A stretch of 64,000 bases of DNA from contig NC_087064.1 of the NCBI RefSeq assembly GCF_963678635.1, positions 11,950,819 to 12,014,818 of the forward strand, given 5' to 3'. The notes below the pieces were generated by a model. That model saw only the letters and a list, made by a program, of their open reading frames with translations, ran no database searches and had not been told where the DNA came from. The DNA comes from Symsagittifera roscoffensis. Its lineage: Eukaryota > Xenacoelomorpha > Acoela > Convolutidae. The position numbers and the translations under genes are program-made. This document shows positions 10,701-25,700 of this stretch, one piece after another; positions within the stretch are counted from its first letter, which is position 1; every line of letters begins with the position of its first letter.

Positions 10701-13700
10701 TCATGGATCGTTTGAGTCAAAAATTGGCACAAGATCATGCTAAAAACCACGACGTTATGAAGTGGATGAACTTTTTGTTGATCCTAGCTCACACAGATGA
10801 AAAACTGCCTCAATTTTTTCCCAAATATAAACTTTATAATTATTATTTTTCAGTTTCACTTAACAGTGCTTGAAGCAAAAAAAAGTTTTGAAGAATTCCA
10901 ATCACAATGTGATCAATTTTCTTTTTCTTATCAAAAAAACTACTATCATCAATGAGTTTGGTATCTAACGCACTCCTGATTTCATAAACAATCAAGTTTT
11001 TTTTACAGCCTAAATTTTTGTCCAAACAGCAAACATTGTAGCACCGCGAGTTGAAAAGAAATATAATTTGATCCGATTTAAAGATTACTATCTAAATGTT
11101 TTCTTGTCAAATTTTTTATGCGTCTGGTTTTTGCGCTGATGATAAGCAGCTAGCTTTATTTACCAAAAAAAATTTGACACATGATTAATGTTTTAAAAAA
11201 TATGAAAACCCAGTTATCAGAATCAGATTTAACTGGCTCCATTGAAAACCGAAACGAACTACTTCATATGTTTAATAGCTACTTCATAAAAACTGATTCA
11301 TTCGCACTGGTAAAACCATTAAATAAACAAACTGAATAATTCAACAAATATGCGAAAACAAAAAGGATCACAGGTGAAACATCTGTTGAAAATTGCACTC
11401 AAAACTTGATAGCTTTCAGATGGCATTAAAATTCAGTAAAAATGGCTATGTAAAAACTCATAAAAATTCAGTGAAATGCGTTCAGTAAAGAAGTAAAAGT
11501 TCGAAATTAGTCTGAATACGAATTAAAACCAAACAAGACTGCATGTATCAGGGCGAAGCCCTGAATGTTCCGACTGCCCATTAAAGTTTATGGAGCAGTA
11601 ATATCATTGAAAAATTGAAAGTAAAAAACCAAAATGAAATTTTTTTTTCAAAAATTTGAATTTTTTAAATAAAAATCATCCCCCCACACGCCATATAAAG
11701 TATAAAAGGATAAATTTCGCTACTTGTAACAAATCAATTATGGTAAAAAAGCTTCCTTAAACCAATTTGGAACGATTTCTAAGACGGATTAACTCTCCGC
11801 TTACGCGTTAATAGCGCGAAATATATCGCGCGTTAATTGTCCCAAATTAGCCAAAATGGCAATCTTTAAACCCCCATAACTTTTTTACGGAAAATGATCA
11901 CAGGTAAAATATCTTTTCAAATTTGAGCTCAAGACAACAATACTTTTCGAATGATATAAAAAAGTTTCGTCAAAAATAGCTAGTTAAAAAGTCGAAATTT
12001 GTCTGAAGAAAAAAAACCCACCCCGAGCACAAATATTCAGTCACTTTCGTATCGAAAGTCGGAACAATAATTATTGTTCCGACTTTCGATACGTTCAAAA
12101 AGAAAGAAACTTGAGTAAGTTAAGTCTGCATGGTAGATCGCCAATGGATCTGCATATTCGCTGTCAAATGTCTCTCAGCGGGAAAAAAATGTTCACAATT
12201 TTCACTAAATTGTTGGAAAAAAAATGTCCCAATACTTATTTTAAACTCTATTAAATTCATTTAAATTATTCGCAAGGATGTCTGTCGAAACAAAAGTTGG
12301 ATCAAGTTAAGATCCTCCTCCCCAAAGCCGTTGGGGGGATGATAACTTGGTTCTAAGTTAGAAATTTTCAGCCAATCAGAATCGAGCATTTTTTATGCAG
12401 CACTTAGCAAATTTCATGCGAATTAAATGCTGGGGTGGAAGATCTTAACTTGGTCTATCTGGGGAGGTTGTTAACTTGATCCCAAAAGTTTTTTTTAAAA
12501 AAGACAAAAATAGAGCATTTTATAAACTCTTCCCGGCTAGTTTTTCCTTTTCTGTGAGATTAAATTCCAAAAAAGTGTGTAAAGTGTATAATTTAAACCT
12601 TGAATCAACGTCTATGTCTGGAGTCAATAAATACATGGCAAAAACGCAACGGATTTTGGATTTGACTGACTTTGCTCCCTGTTATTATAATCACCGTAAT
12701 TTTTAATTCCTCTAGTAACTTGTTTTTAAACAATTCTTAGTTTAGTTAGGGCTTTTACCGTTTTACAACAATTTTTTTTAAACGAGTCTTGGTTTGAATT
12801 ACACTTACCTACCACCATAGATTCGTTGTTTAACAATCTGGGTTAGTCTCATTTTTTAACACAAGGATTAAATATTTTGGGGTGTACGACAAGTATTTAT
12901 CCTCATCATTGCTCGACTTGAAAACAAAAATCAAAATTCATGAGCGCATGGCTTACAGTACTAATTTAAACCATTACGTTTTGCTTCAACAATTGATTAT
13001 TGCTAAAAAAAAAGAATCAACCATTTTTGTGTCTAAGTTTATGACGGTAATATCAAAGTTAAAAGTTCAAAATTGTCGAAGCATTCCCACTGTTCTGATC
13101 CAAGAAAACGTTGCCAAGATCAAGCAAAATCGTTCAAGCTCTTGCAAGATATGCGAAGCATCCAAGTTGATAATAATATTACTTGGAAACCTTAATACGA
13201 CTTTTTGTTAAGAAAATCTGAACTATGCTCAAAAAGGGAGCTTAACTCACTGCCTTTGCTCGCGTACGAGACGTACAGCAAACCAGTTCACTATAGAGTT
13301 CCAAAATGGGTTTTTGTACGTAAAACAAGACACGGGACAAAACTTGAAATTCAGTTTGAAAATTACTTCACAGCATTATTTTGCTAAAAATCTTATATTT
13401 TCATGCTCAGGCAACTAAGAATTACAAAAAAATGAAGTTGCACATTTTTGTGTTTTCGATCGAATTTTTATGTCAATTTTATCAAAATTATAATCTATTA
13501 TAATTCCAATATAATCAACATAAAAATAAAGTTTTTTGATGGATTTTTTTCACCATATAATCGATTATTTTACACTGCGACCACAAAATCACCAGACAAT
13601 TGATTATTAAAAGAAAAATTTTAGTTCGACCACAAAATCGCCAGATGATAGATAATAAACGGAGAAACTTCGGTGCGGGTAGTTAACATCCTCCTCTCCT

Positions 13701-16700
13701 CCCTCCCCCTCTCCCAGATAGACCGAGTTAAGATCTTCCACCCCAGCATTTAATTCGCAATAAATTTGCTAAGCGCTGCATGTAAAATGCTCGATTCTGA
13801 TTGGCTGAAAATTTCTAACTTAGAAACAAGTTAACATCCTCCCCCTCAAACAGCTTTGGGAGGAAGATGTTAACTTGGTCCGAAATTTCTAGCACAGCTC
13901 GACATATTAGGCAGGCTTGTAAGAATTGAATCTATTCAGTTTTTATACACAGCATCTGCCAATATAAAAACCTGAATACGTGCATTTATAAACTAGCTTT
14001 TTTCAGTCTCAATTGCAAAATCGTATTGAACAATTATCAGAATATTTCAGTAGCTCAATCAAAGTGAAAAAAAAGTAGTTTAGACTTTAGGATCTGTCTC
14101 TGATTGATATTTGCGTAATTATAGAAAAACTTTCTATGGTTGTTTTAGTGTATGGTCTTAGGAGCTCAGCTTTATTCTTCTTCAAAGATACTGTCGAAGT
14201 TTAATTGTAAAAGTACTATACTGAATAATCAATTGCACATAAACTGCATAGTTTTGTTCTGATACCATCATCGGAAGTAACTATGGAACGAACTATGTCG
14301 CAGGGTCATTGTTTTTTTTGTCATTTTTTACTACCTCAAAGACAACTTGTAGAAGTTTAAGTGTGATATCACATAAACCCTATTGCTCTTGTTCACCGAT
14401 TTATCAACTTCATTAATCGAAGGTGATAATCGAAGGTTGACATTTATCGAAGGTTGACAAAATTGGCAAGCATGACGAAAAAACCTGAAGAGACATACGA
14501 GCAAAAAAGCTAATCCAAGAAAAACGAAACTCAGGATGGCGCGCAACCACAAAGTTCACATACTAACGTTTTACTTTCATATCTGAAACCATTGCTAAGC
14601 CCACCAGCAAACCAACATAAACAAATTTTTCGATTGAGAAGGGTTTTTTCTCGATTGCTCCAAACTAACTTATAATTTATAACTTGTACTTCCAAGAACT
14701 TACCACGTCAGTTATCCCCAGAGTTTATTTAAAAATAATATGTAATGGAGAAATCTATTCCCACTAATCAAGCTCTTGCTTCTAGTAAGTGTTATTCAAA
14801 AAAATTTCTGGTTCGAAATCAGATTTAGATATTTTAAAGCATATAGAAATCGCCAAAAACTTTTATTTTCATCATCAAAACTGACCCAAACAAGAAAAAT
14901 GTTGGAAGTTTTTTTTTATTTAAACAGACGGCAGTTGTTTTTGGCCAATGATATGCTATCACTGAACGTTTTTCTGAAAAGCGTGAAACTACAATTTGTT
15001 CAGAAGAAAAATAATGATTTTTGGTTGCTTGATTTTGTACAGGATGAAACTGGGATCGCTTATCAATTCGACTCACTAATTTTGGCAATTTTTTATAGGT
15101 TAAATACTTACCCTGGAGGATATTGACAGCAGAATATATTGACCTTGTAAAATAGATTCAATATCTTTAATTCTCCTTGCTGTCGAACTAATGATGTTTT
15201 TGGTGTTTTTTTTTGTTTAATCAGATTATATCTGTACGCTCACCGAATCGCCCTTGGCTAACTGGGGCCAAAATCTGCATTAATTTTGCAAAAAATAAAT
15301 TACAAAAAATACTTCGCAGTTAAAAAAACCTTCTTAACAATATTGCGAAAAAAGGAACCAACGGTAGTTTTCTGAGCCATAAGTTTTTTTTCATCGGTCA
15401 ATTTGAGGGCTTTTTGTCAGATGTAACCACCAGAAGTTCCACTGATAATTTACATTTTATGCGCTTCAAGCAAGCATCTTCAAGTTTCCAATTTTAGACT
15501 TGACTTTGGTGCAGGTAATTTTTTATATTAGAATTAACTAGCAGTAAAAAAATTCTGATCACTTACACAATTAGTTTTTTCAAACAATTATCTACTTATT
15601 TTGACAAAAAAAATGTTTTTATAAATGATTCATATTAAAACTTTCGTTTCATGAACGCTTTCGTGGAAAACTTTATAGGTTTTTTTTCCTTTTAGGGAAA
15701 ACGAATGCAGAAATTTCTGCTGTGAATAGTTGCTAAGTATCTGCTAGAGACTAATACACCACACTAAAAATGCCAAAATCACAAAAAATATACACAAAAT
15801 ATTTTGGCAGAAAGCAGTATCAAGTTCAAATTTTGCAACTGGAATGCAATGTTCCAAGAATATTGCTAAATGAACGCAGAAGTTGCATCAAACTTGCATG
15901 AGAAAAAGAAACATACCTCTTGGATGATTTGAATTATAAGAATACGAAAAAATATATAAACTTAAAAATTATAAAAAGTAGTCTAGATTTAACCAGAGCA
16001 GCCAGTTGCAGTGCAGTAAAAAATTATGCGATCATGAACTACCTAAATTGAATTAATTTGTATCGGTCATTTTACATTGGTCTGATATGCCTTTCTGGGA
16101 AAGAAAACGAATTTCTGGAAAAGAAGCAGAAAACGAAATTCCGGAAAAAAATAATTACATACTCTAAAGTTGGTTGAAAAAATCATGTCAGTGCAAAATT
16201 TTCAGAGATGTTATGAGACCAGCAATTTATGGGACCATAGAAATTGTAGGACCAAAAACTATTAAAAGTAGTCTAGGTTTAACCAGAGCAGCCAGTTGCA
16301 TTGCAGTAAGCAAAAACTGATGCGACCATGAACTACCTAAATTGAATTAATTTCTATCGGTCTTTTTACATTGGTCTGATATGCCTTTCTGGGAAAGAAA
16401 ACGAATTTCTGGAAAAGAAGCAGAAAACGAAATTCCGGAAAAAAATAATTACATACTCTAAAGTTGGTTGAAAAAATCATGTCAGTGCAAAATTTTCAGA
16501 GAAGTTATGAGACCAGCAATTTATGGGACCATAGAAATTGTAGGACCAAAAACCATTAAAAGTAGTCTAGGTTTAACCAGAGCAGCCAGTTGCATTGCAG
16601 TAAGCAAAAAATGATGCGACCATGAACTACCTAAATTGAATTAATTTCTATCGGTGTTTTTACATTGGTCTGATATGCCTTTCTGGGAAAGAAAACGAAT

Positions 16701-19700
16701 TTCTGGAAAAGAAACAGAAAACGAAATTCCGGAAAAAAAATATTGACATACTCCAAAATTGGTTAAAAAAATCATGTCAGCGCAAGTTTTTTAGAGAAGT
16801 TATGGGACTAGCAACTTATGGGACCATAGAAGTTATGGGACCATAGAAGTTATAGGACCAAAAGTTATTAAAAGTAGTCTAGATTTAACCAGAGCAGCCA
16901 TTTGCAGTGCAGTAAAAAAATGATGAGACCATGAACTACCTAATTTGAATTAATTTATTTCGGACTGTTTTACATTGGCCTGATATGCCTTTCTGAAAAA
17001 GAAAACAAAATTCTGGGAAAAAAAACGAAAAAAAAACTTCCGGAAAAAAATATCGACATACCCTAAAGTTGGTTAAAAATCATGTCAGCGCAAGTTTTTT
17101 AGCAAAATTATGGTACCAGCAATTTTTTTCGATGAAACAATCATTTTTTGCAAGACAAATTGAAAACAAAAATTCAAATTCAATGTTTTTTTTTAAATTC
17201 TTGTTGCGGTTTTGTGCGTGTTTTCGGTTAAAACAGTATCAATTTGATTCCGATGAATTTTGACTGTTTTGTGTTGATTTATTAATATATTTAAAAAATA
17301 GTTTGACTGTTTTGTACCTGACAGTTTTAAACTGGACTGTTTTCAACTTGCTCTGAATTTTTGGGAATGAAAACTGAATCAAATTTCTGGAAAGAAAAAA
17401 TTATGGGCAGGTTATAAAATTGATTGAAAAACCGATGCCAGCATTATTTATAAGAGAAGACGTTATTGTTCTGGCTTTTCTTTCATAGTCAATCCACTCG
17501 AATCTTTGGTCATCATTGCTTGGCTGAAAAAGTAATTCAACCATTTTATAATTGTAGTTATGGACTTCCTGTTGTTGTTTTCTGACGTCAAAAGTAGTGG
17601 AATTGAACGACAGGATAGATGATTAAATCCGGATAAAGAAAATTCACGAAGAGTATAAATTAATTACAAAGAGCTCTGGGCCGTTTCTAAAATTTTGCCA
17701 CACTGGAATATTTTTTATTACACGAAATGACAAAACATACAGTTCCGGCATTTTTTATTTATGGGAACATTGCCCTGCCCGGAAATAATTTAACATTTTA
17801 TGCAAAACTCGCGTTATGGTAACAACTTCCTGTGTATAAGGTTGCATAGTATTGGAATTTCCGAAGACTTTCTCATTTGTAGCATCTTCAACCTAAATTT
17901 TCACAAAAATTTACTTTGAAAAATTTGTTTAAAATACGTTTAACTAAGTTATGACTAAGTTCACTTAACAAAATGATACAGGACTTGGCACAATTTCTAC
18001 TCGATATGTGGCTATTTTTTTTCAACAAAGTGTAGGACTTAATACGAAATTTAGAGCCGGTTATTGCCGCGAAGCGACCTTAAACCCATCGGCGACCTTA
18101 ACCCGAGAATATAAAGTTTCCAACTAGCTTTTTTTGCACGAAACAGTTGTCTTTGGGAAGCAACCGGTAATGCCATGTCATACAAAGTGTCTGTCATACA
18201 ATTTCCATAATATGGAGTAATAATTCCTTGCGTCTGCAAAAGTGTTAAAACAAAACACCATCCTAAACGTTTTTCATACTAGAATATCAAGACAAACATT
18301 TTATTTAATTCGATTTGTATCTTCTGTTTCAAGGTAACACTGTTTACAAAACCAAACACAATCAACAAAAACTCTTCTCATGGATTTCGAACAACTAGAG
18401 ATCAAAAACCATAAGAAAAGAAGGCATCCAAGATCTCTTGCCAACTCTTTTGAATTTTGCCTATATCTCAACAAATTTACAAACAAAGCCGCGCCCCTCC
18501 CCTCGAGAAAATCCTAAATCTGCCCCTGCACATTGATATTGCGAAATTATCCTTTATGTGAAAAAAATCTGAGGAAACTTTTCTGTAAAAATTTCGTCAT
18601 TTTTTTATAAATAAAAACTATTTCAAAGATTTTATCTGAAACATTTAGCTGAAACATTGAAGCTTTCGAGCAATCTTTTTCGCTTTGATTCAAGCAGTCT
18701 TATTAAGTTTTACAGCTCTATTGAAAAAGCGTGGAAGTTCATTGTGAGATTTAAAAAAATCCGTTGAAATTATATTTTGTAGTAGTTGGCTATAACAATT
18801 ATGGTATGGCGACTTTTAGTGGGTAGCATATGCGCGATAGCTAGCCCAGCTTTCACAATAACGAAAAAAACGATGAACTATTTTTCAACATTATTGCAAA
18901 TCTTCTTTGAAAAACGGTAAATTTAGTAAACATGAATAACAATGGACTACTTTATGCACAGATCGTTGTTTCGCGTAGAAAATAAGATTAAAGATTTTGA
19001 AATTTTTTAGCTCCGAGTTTAGTGAAAAAAAGACCAACTTCACAAAACAAATTGCCAGCGTGGGTATCCCATCTTGGAATCTCTGGATTAACCAGAGGGT
19101 TTATATGCGCTGGCCTAATTTTGGTTGGAACCTGTAGTCGGCTCCATGATAAAAACAATTAATACGCAAATGATTTCTGCGATGAAACTTATTCTGTATT
19201 TATATTTGTTCCCAATTCAATTGAGAGGAAATCCTTGTCAATTTATTTCCTTAAAAAATTAAGCATTTTGTTTCAAAAATAGACGGTCAAAAATTAGGTT
19301 ATTTTGCTCCCTCCCCACCTCGCACAAGCATCAAATTTGTAGTGTAGCAAGTGGTTTTACAAGGTTAAATATGGAGTCCAAATATCTTTGCATGGTATAA
19401 TTCGTCCGTATATCAATTGTCATAATTATCGAAAATGTGAACAAATATTTTAGTTGTAAAGTTTCGTAGGTGGAATGAAAAAAGGTGAAGTCCCATTTGT
19501 ACCAAGGTTCATTTGTAGCAAAATGAGAAACCGGTCCCATTTGTACGAAAACTATTCAACTCGATTTCTGATTGGTCGAATTGTGAGCCAACTAATTATT
19601 ATATTAATTTTCTACTGTTCAAGCAGAAGAAAACTAAACAGCAGAATAGTGACCGCCGTAGTCACGCCAACATGCTGCGAGCTTGCCAACAGAGGGTAGG

Positions 19701-22700
19701 GCTCTACACAAAATTTAAAGCCGGTTATCGCCGCTAAGCGGCGACGCGCGCGTAGCGCACCCACCGGTGACTGTAAGCCAAGAGCTTAAAATAGTCTTCG
19801 GCCAATTGAATACTTTTCGTACTAACGCGACTGATTTATCATTTTGGTACTTGCGAATACCCACCGAAAAAAGTGCCGAACATTTGAAGTTTATCTCGAG
19901 ATCAATTAAGGAGCTTTCACAACATTCAGGACTTTGTCCTGAGATACTGGCAGTCTCGTGTGTTTTCAGTTTTCAGTTGAGATATGTAGAAAGTTTCAGT
20001 TTTCAGGTTTTCAGTTTCAGTTCAGATTAGAAAGTTTCTATTTTTTTGTGTTGGTGAAAAGTGCTTATCATGCAACTTCCGTACAAGCAAATGTATGATA
20101 AAATTTGTTCCGTGAACATTTTAGACAGAATTGCACGATAAGCGCTAAACCGACGAGAAAAATATAACCCTACCCGTTGTGTTTCCTATATACAAACTCC
20201 GTATGTTTTTATAAGCGCGTCATTCCCTCTGATAGCGGAATAGAGAATAGAGCATCATGACAAGCTAGTTAGCTTACACAAATTTGAGATACGTCAATAT
20301 CGGGAGTATTGATTACACAAACAAAACATTTTGAGCTCCGTCGAAAAAGGAAAATAGATAAAACTCGAAAAAGGAAAATAGATAAAATTCGAAAAACCTT
20401 AAAAATTGAGAAAGAATTAAGTTGAGCGCGTTACTTTTAAGCAAAAAAATATCTATATAGTCATTGTCATGTGTGTGTCCTAATTCATCTTTAATTAAGT
20501 CCGTTAGTCCGTTTATCATTAGGATTTTTGTGAAGAGAACCAAATTTAAAACCTGCCTGCTCTAATGAGATTCTCTCTCCCAATAAGAAGAAGTAATTTG
20601 CAGAAACCTTCGTTGATTAAGCTTCACACTCCACAAAATTTCTAACTACCCAGTCAGCTTTGTCTAATCAAACTCATTTGCATATTGTTAAGGTGCTTTT
20701 ACTACGGTCAGTTAGTCCTTCAAAAATCGACTTCTTTGTACCAACCTGAAAACTTAAATCCCTAACCAGTCAATTCGCTCTCCTTTCTATTCTTTCCCCC
20801 ATGGTAATTTCCCAATGCGTGCCTACCCCCACCCCATCCCACACTCAAATAGATATGAATCTGCAGTTGCTACACAGGGGGAGATTGTGTGAGTTCTCCA
20901 TAATTTGTTGGAAGTGGTTTTCATATCTTGATTGCCAAACACTCGACTTAAAAACCCCGCATTGAGTGGGTGACAAGCCAAGAAGTACTTAGAGCGCTTC
21001 CTCTTTTTGAAAACGCTTCTCAATTGTCAACTCGTATTGAGCTGATAGCTTAAGCTTTTGGGACTCCGATAACCATTTTAAGTGGTTTGGAAGGAATTTG
21101 ATGTCTCAAATGACTAAGCAGCTTTCCTTTCGCTGGATGCAAGAAAATTGTTTAGATTAAGTATGGTCTACAAAAAAGTTGATAAAAACCTCAATATTGG
21201 AGTTACTGGAAAAACCCCAACACTGGTTTTTATCAGCAATTGCATGGTGCAAAAATTGTGGAAGTTGAACAATGAATATAATGTTTATCAAAAATGAATA
21301 AAATTAAATTTTTCCTTCGCTATCAAAGGTTTTTCGATATAATTTGGCTGCTTAACTAAAAAGACGAAATTACTTATTCTCATTTGCTTGCAAAAGAATA
21401 AAAATATGCAGATGAATTATCTGAAGGTTTTTTCCTAACAGCCAGTTTACAAAAGAATTTCACTTAAAAAATCGCCGGCTGAAGTCTGAATTGATCCATC
21501 TAGTGGCAAATCCCAACCGACTATGGCGATTTGAAGCCTTCCGCACTAAATCGGTTTTTTGCACTTTATTTAAAATCTAGAAATTGAGGTACCATTGTCG
21601 TTGTTTTCAGTAATTTTTTAAATTCGAATGACGATCAGTGAAATTTAACAACCGCGTATCGAATCTGAAAATCGATTGTCAAGTTGGTAGAATTATTTGA
21701 AATCTTTCTCTTTCAGGTGCTGTCGTGCATTTGTCATGATTTTCTAACTTTCTCTGACCTGACTTTGACACCTTAATTTGTATGATCATTCCTCCAACTT
21801 AAGGTCTGATTGTAACTATTTGAAGTTCCTCTTCATATATGGTCCGCAATTTTCAAAATTTTTCAAACACAGTAATTGAATTATCTCCACTTTAAACCAA
21901 ATGAAATTAAAGCTCGCGTTTTCTTTATGAACATGAATTGAAAGGAGTTCAAATTAGCAGAGAATTTCTAGAAGCAAATAAGAAAAACACGATGGTCCTT
22001 TTGGCTGTGGAAAAAACCACTCCATCAGAAAGGCTTTGACACGATTAATCGGATGAAATTGCCAAACCTCATCATGATGATCTATTAAGTGCCTCAACGC
22101 TGCTGAAATTGAAGAATAATTGTTTCGACTTTCGATACGAAAGTAACGGAATATTTGTGCTCGGGGTGGGTTTTTTTTTACTTCAGACAAAATTCGACTT
22201 TTTAACTAGCCATTTTGACGGAATTTTTTAAAATCATTCGAAAGGTATTGTTGTCATGAGCTCAAATTTGAAAAGATCTGAAGATTGCCATTTTGGCCAA
22301 TTTGGGACAATTAACGCGCGATATAATTCGCGCTATTAACGCGTAAGCGGAGAGTTAATCCGTCTTAGAAATCGTTCCAAATTGGTTAAAAGAAGCTTAA
22401 TTTCCATAATTGATTTGTTACAATTTGCGAAATCTATCCTTTTGTACTTATGGTGTGTGGGGGATGATTTTCATAACAAAATTTCAAATTAAAGGGGAAA
22501 CAAGACTGCTCGTATCAGGGCGAAGCCCTGAATGTTCCGACTGCCTTTTAAGGTATTATGGAGCAGTAATAACATTAAAAAATAAATGTATTAAAATAAA
22601 ATGAAAAATTTTTTTTCTAAAACTTGAAACTTTTTATGAAAATCATCCCCCCACACGCCATCTAAAATAGAAAAAGATAGATTTAGCTCGTTGTAACAAA

Positions 22701-25700
22701 TCAACTATGGCAAATAAGCTTCTTTCAACCAATTTGGAACGATTTTAAGACGGATTAACTCTCCGCTTACGCGTTAATAGCGCGAAATATATCGCGCGTT
22801 AATTGTCCCAAATTGGCCAAAATGGCAATTTTTAAACCCCCGTAACTTTACGAAAAATGATCACAGGTGAAACATCTTTTCAAACTTGAGCTCAGGGCAA
22901 CAATATCTTTTGTATTATATAAAAAAATTCCGTCAAAAATGGCTAGTTAAAAAGTCGAATTTTGTCTGAAGAAAAAAAAACCCACCCCGAGCACAAATAT
23001 TCCGTTACTTTTGTACCGAAAGTCGGAACAAAAAATGTTCATTTTGTTTTATTATTTTTAATTTTTAAATGTTAATACTGCTCCATAAACATTAAAAGGC
23101 AGTCGGAACAATCAGGGCTCCGCCCTGATACGAGCAGTCTTGTTGTTCCGACTTTTGATACGAAAGTAACGGAATATTTGTGCTCGGGGTGGGTTTTTTT
23201 TCTTCAGACAAATTTCGACTTTTTAACTAGCCATTTTTGACGGAATTTTTTTAAATATCATTCGAAAGGTATTGTTGTCCGGAGCTCAAATTTGAAAAGA
23301 TATTCCACCTGTGATTATTTTTCGTAAAGTTATCGGGGTTTAAAGATTGCCATTTTGGTCAATTTGGGACAATTAACGCGCGATATACTTCGCGCTATTA
23401 ACGCGTAAGCGGAGAGTTAACCCGTCTTAGAAATAGTTCTAAATTGGTTAAAAGAAGCTTGTTTGCCATAATTAGTTTGTTACAAGGAGCATAATCTATC
23501 CTTTTGTATTTTATATGGCGTGTGGGGTGATGATTTTCATAAAAAAATTTAAATTTTAGAATTTTTTTTTTTAATTTTGTTTTGTTTCATTGAATATTTC
23601 AATGTTATCACTGCTCCATAAACCTTAAAAGGCAGTCGGAACATTCAGGGCTTCGCTCTGATACGAGCAGTCTTGTTTGTTTTGCTCATATACGGAAGAG
23701 TGCTATCATCAACCTTCTGTTGACAAAACTCAGACTTAAACAGCCGTTTGGTTTCATCCATCCGGGTTTTTCGCTTGACGTGGCAAAAATAAGGTCTTGC
23801 CAAAATATATTACTTTTTCGCGCGAATAGATCTGGCATGTAGTATTGTGCCAAGATCTTGCAAGATCTTGGCAAGATAGCTATGTTTCATGAATAATCCA
23901 AGATTAGCCATGATCTCGGCAAGATTTTCCAAGATCGAAACATTGGCTCCCCCTTCCCCTCATAATATAATATGTTTCACAGCTCAACTTTTATAAAACA
24001 TGAAGTTTCAGCAAATGCGATTCCTTTTATTACGCTAGCGAGGCTGAGATACATAGCAACGAACAATTTTAGAAGGCTGCAAGAAGTATAAAACAAGACT
24101 GCTCGTATCAAGGTGAAGCCCTGAATGTTCCGACTGGCTTTTAAGATCTATGGAGCTGCAATGTAATAAAAATAAAAATAATATTTTTTTAATTTGAGAT
24201 TTTTGTAAAAATCATCCCCCACACTTCATATAAAGTACAAAATGATAAGTTTGCTCATAGTAACAAATCAATTTTGGTAAGTAAGTTTCCTTCAACAAAA
24301 CTGAAACTACTTCTAGGACGGATTAAATCCAAAAACTAAATCCAAAAATTATATCCGAAATTAATTTCTATGACCTTGAGTTTGCAGGTGAAGTAATTCA
24401 AACGGGCAATTGAAAACGTTGAGTTTGCAAGCTGATCAAAAAAGAAAAATACTTGCAAGTTAACTTGCAACACTGCTCAACAAATATGTTTTTAGCTTTT
24501 AAATTACAACAACCTCGTTTGGTTCGACTGAAGTGAAATCAAAAGACTATCATCACAAGTTTAAAAGGTTGTATATACTGGATAGCAGAGCCTTATTTTT
24601 TTCGGTAGTGGAGGACATGTATGCGTATACGCATGTGTGTATACAGGGGCGGATCTAGGATTTTCTCGAGGGGGGGGGGGGGATTTTCAAAAAATTTTCA
24701 AAAATTTTGACGGTTTTTTTTGGTCGACCAAATTGATTTTTTGAGCTCTCCTAAAGCAGTATAAAAACGCTGTTTTAGCCAATTTTTCTAAGCCGCAGAC
24801 AAATTTTTGATAAAACAGTCAAAAAAGCCTTTTTGGGGCACTTTTTAAAAAAATTTGACAAAAAAACGTGTTTTTTTTGCCGCGCGCTCTCCCTCAAAGA
24901 TAGTATATATTGGCGCCAAAGGCGTCTTTAGAGAAATTTTAGGGTCGGTCGGCCGAAAATGGATTTCTTAAAAAGTATCAAAGGGGGGACCCTTTGGGTC
25001 GGCAGGGGGTCGAATCCCTGAGGGGGGGTCAAGGGCGTCCGATCCCTCCCACCCCCCCTAAATCCGCCCTTGTGTGTATAGTATATGTTTATTCATGTTA
25101 TGTTACTTTCAGTTTGGCATATTGATCCCAACATTCATTTTAAGTTTTTTGCGCGCACTTTTTATTGTTCTGTCCAGTGAACATTGGGGAAACTTTTTAT
25201 TCGGCAGTGTTTTAAATTCATTTCCACATTAGGTACCGCAAAAAAAGCATCGGAAAAAGTTGAACAAGGTATCATTTTAAAGCCTTTTTAGTTTTGATTC
25301 AAACGAAATTAACAATAAATGAAAAAAATTTTCTCAGTGTCGAGAAAAACCTGTTTGAAATTTTTGATTTTTGTCCAATTTCGAGCTGAAGTAACTTTGG
25401 TCTATATTTTCCATACTTTATGAAATTTTATGACACTCATTTTTTCCATAAAAAATGCAAAAATATGAAGTTTTACGTTTCATCCGAAAACACAATAATC
25501 AATGATTTCTTTCATATGAAAACCCAGAGTGTCAGCGACAGTTATCACGCAGATAAACTGCATTTGTTGATACTAGCCATGTAGGTGAAGGTTCATATTT
25601 TCAATCGAAGTTATATGCTAAAAACGTAAATTTTGTGTATGGCTAGAAAGTTATTTTCTGAAAAACTGTGTGGTTGAGAAAAAAAGGCCTGTTTTTTTTT

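Noticed and set aside
12291-13889. Composite transposon made of two inverted family C copies
   Set aside because: Each copy has its own 8-bp flanking repeat, so they are better explained as separate insertions.
14776-15126. 116-codon + ORF inside intron 1
   Set aside because: Composition is what AT-rich DNA gives by chance (Phe, Leu, Lys, Asn), an overlapping ORF exists on the other strand, and no motif was recognised.
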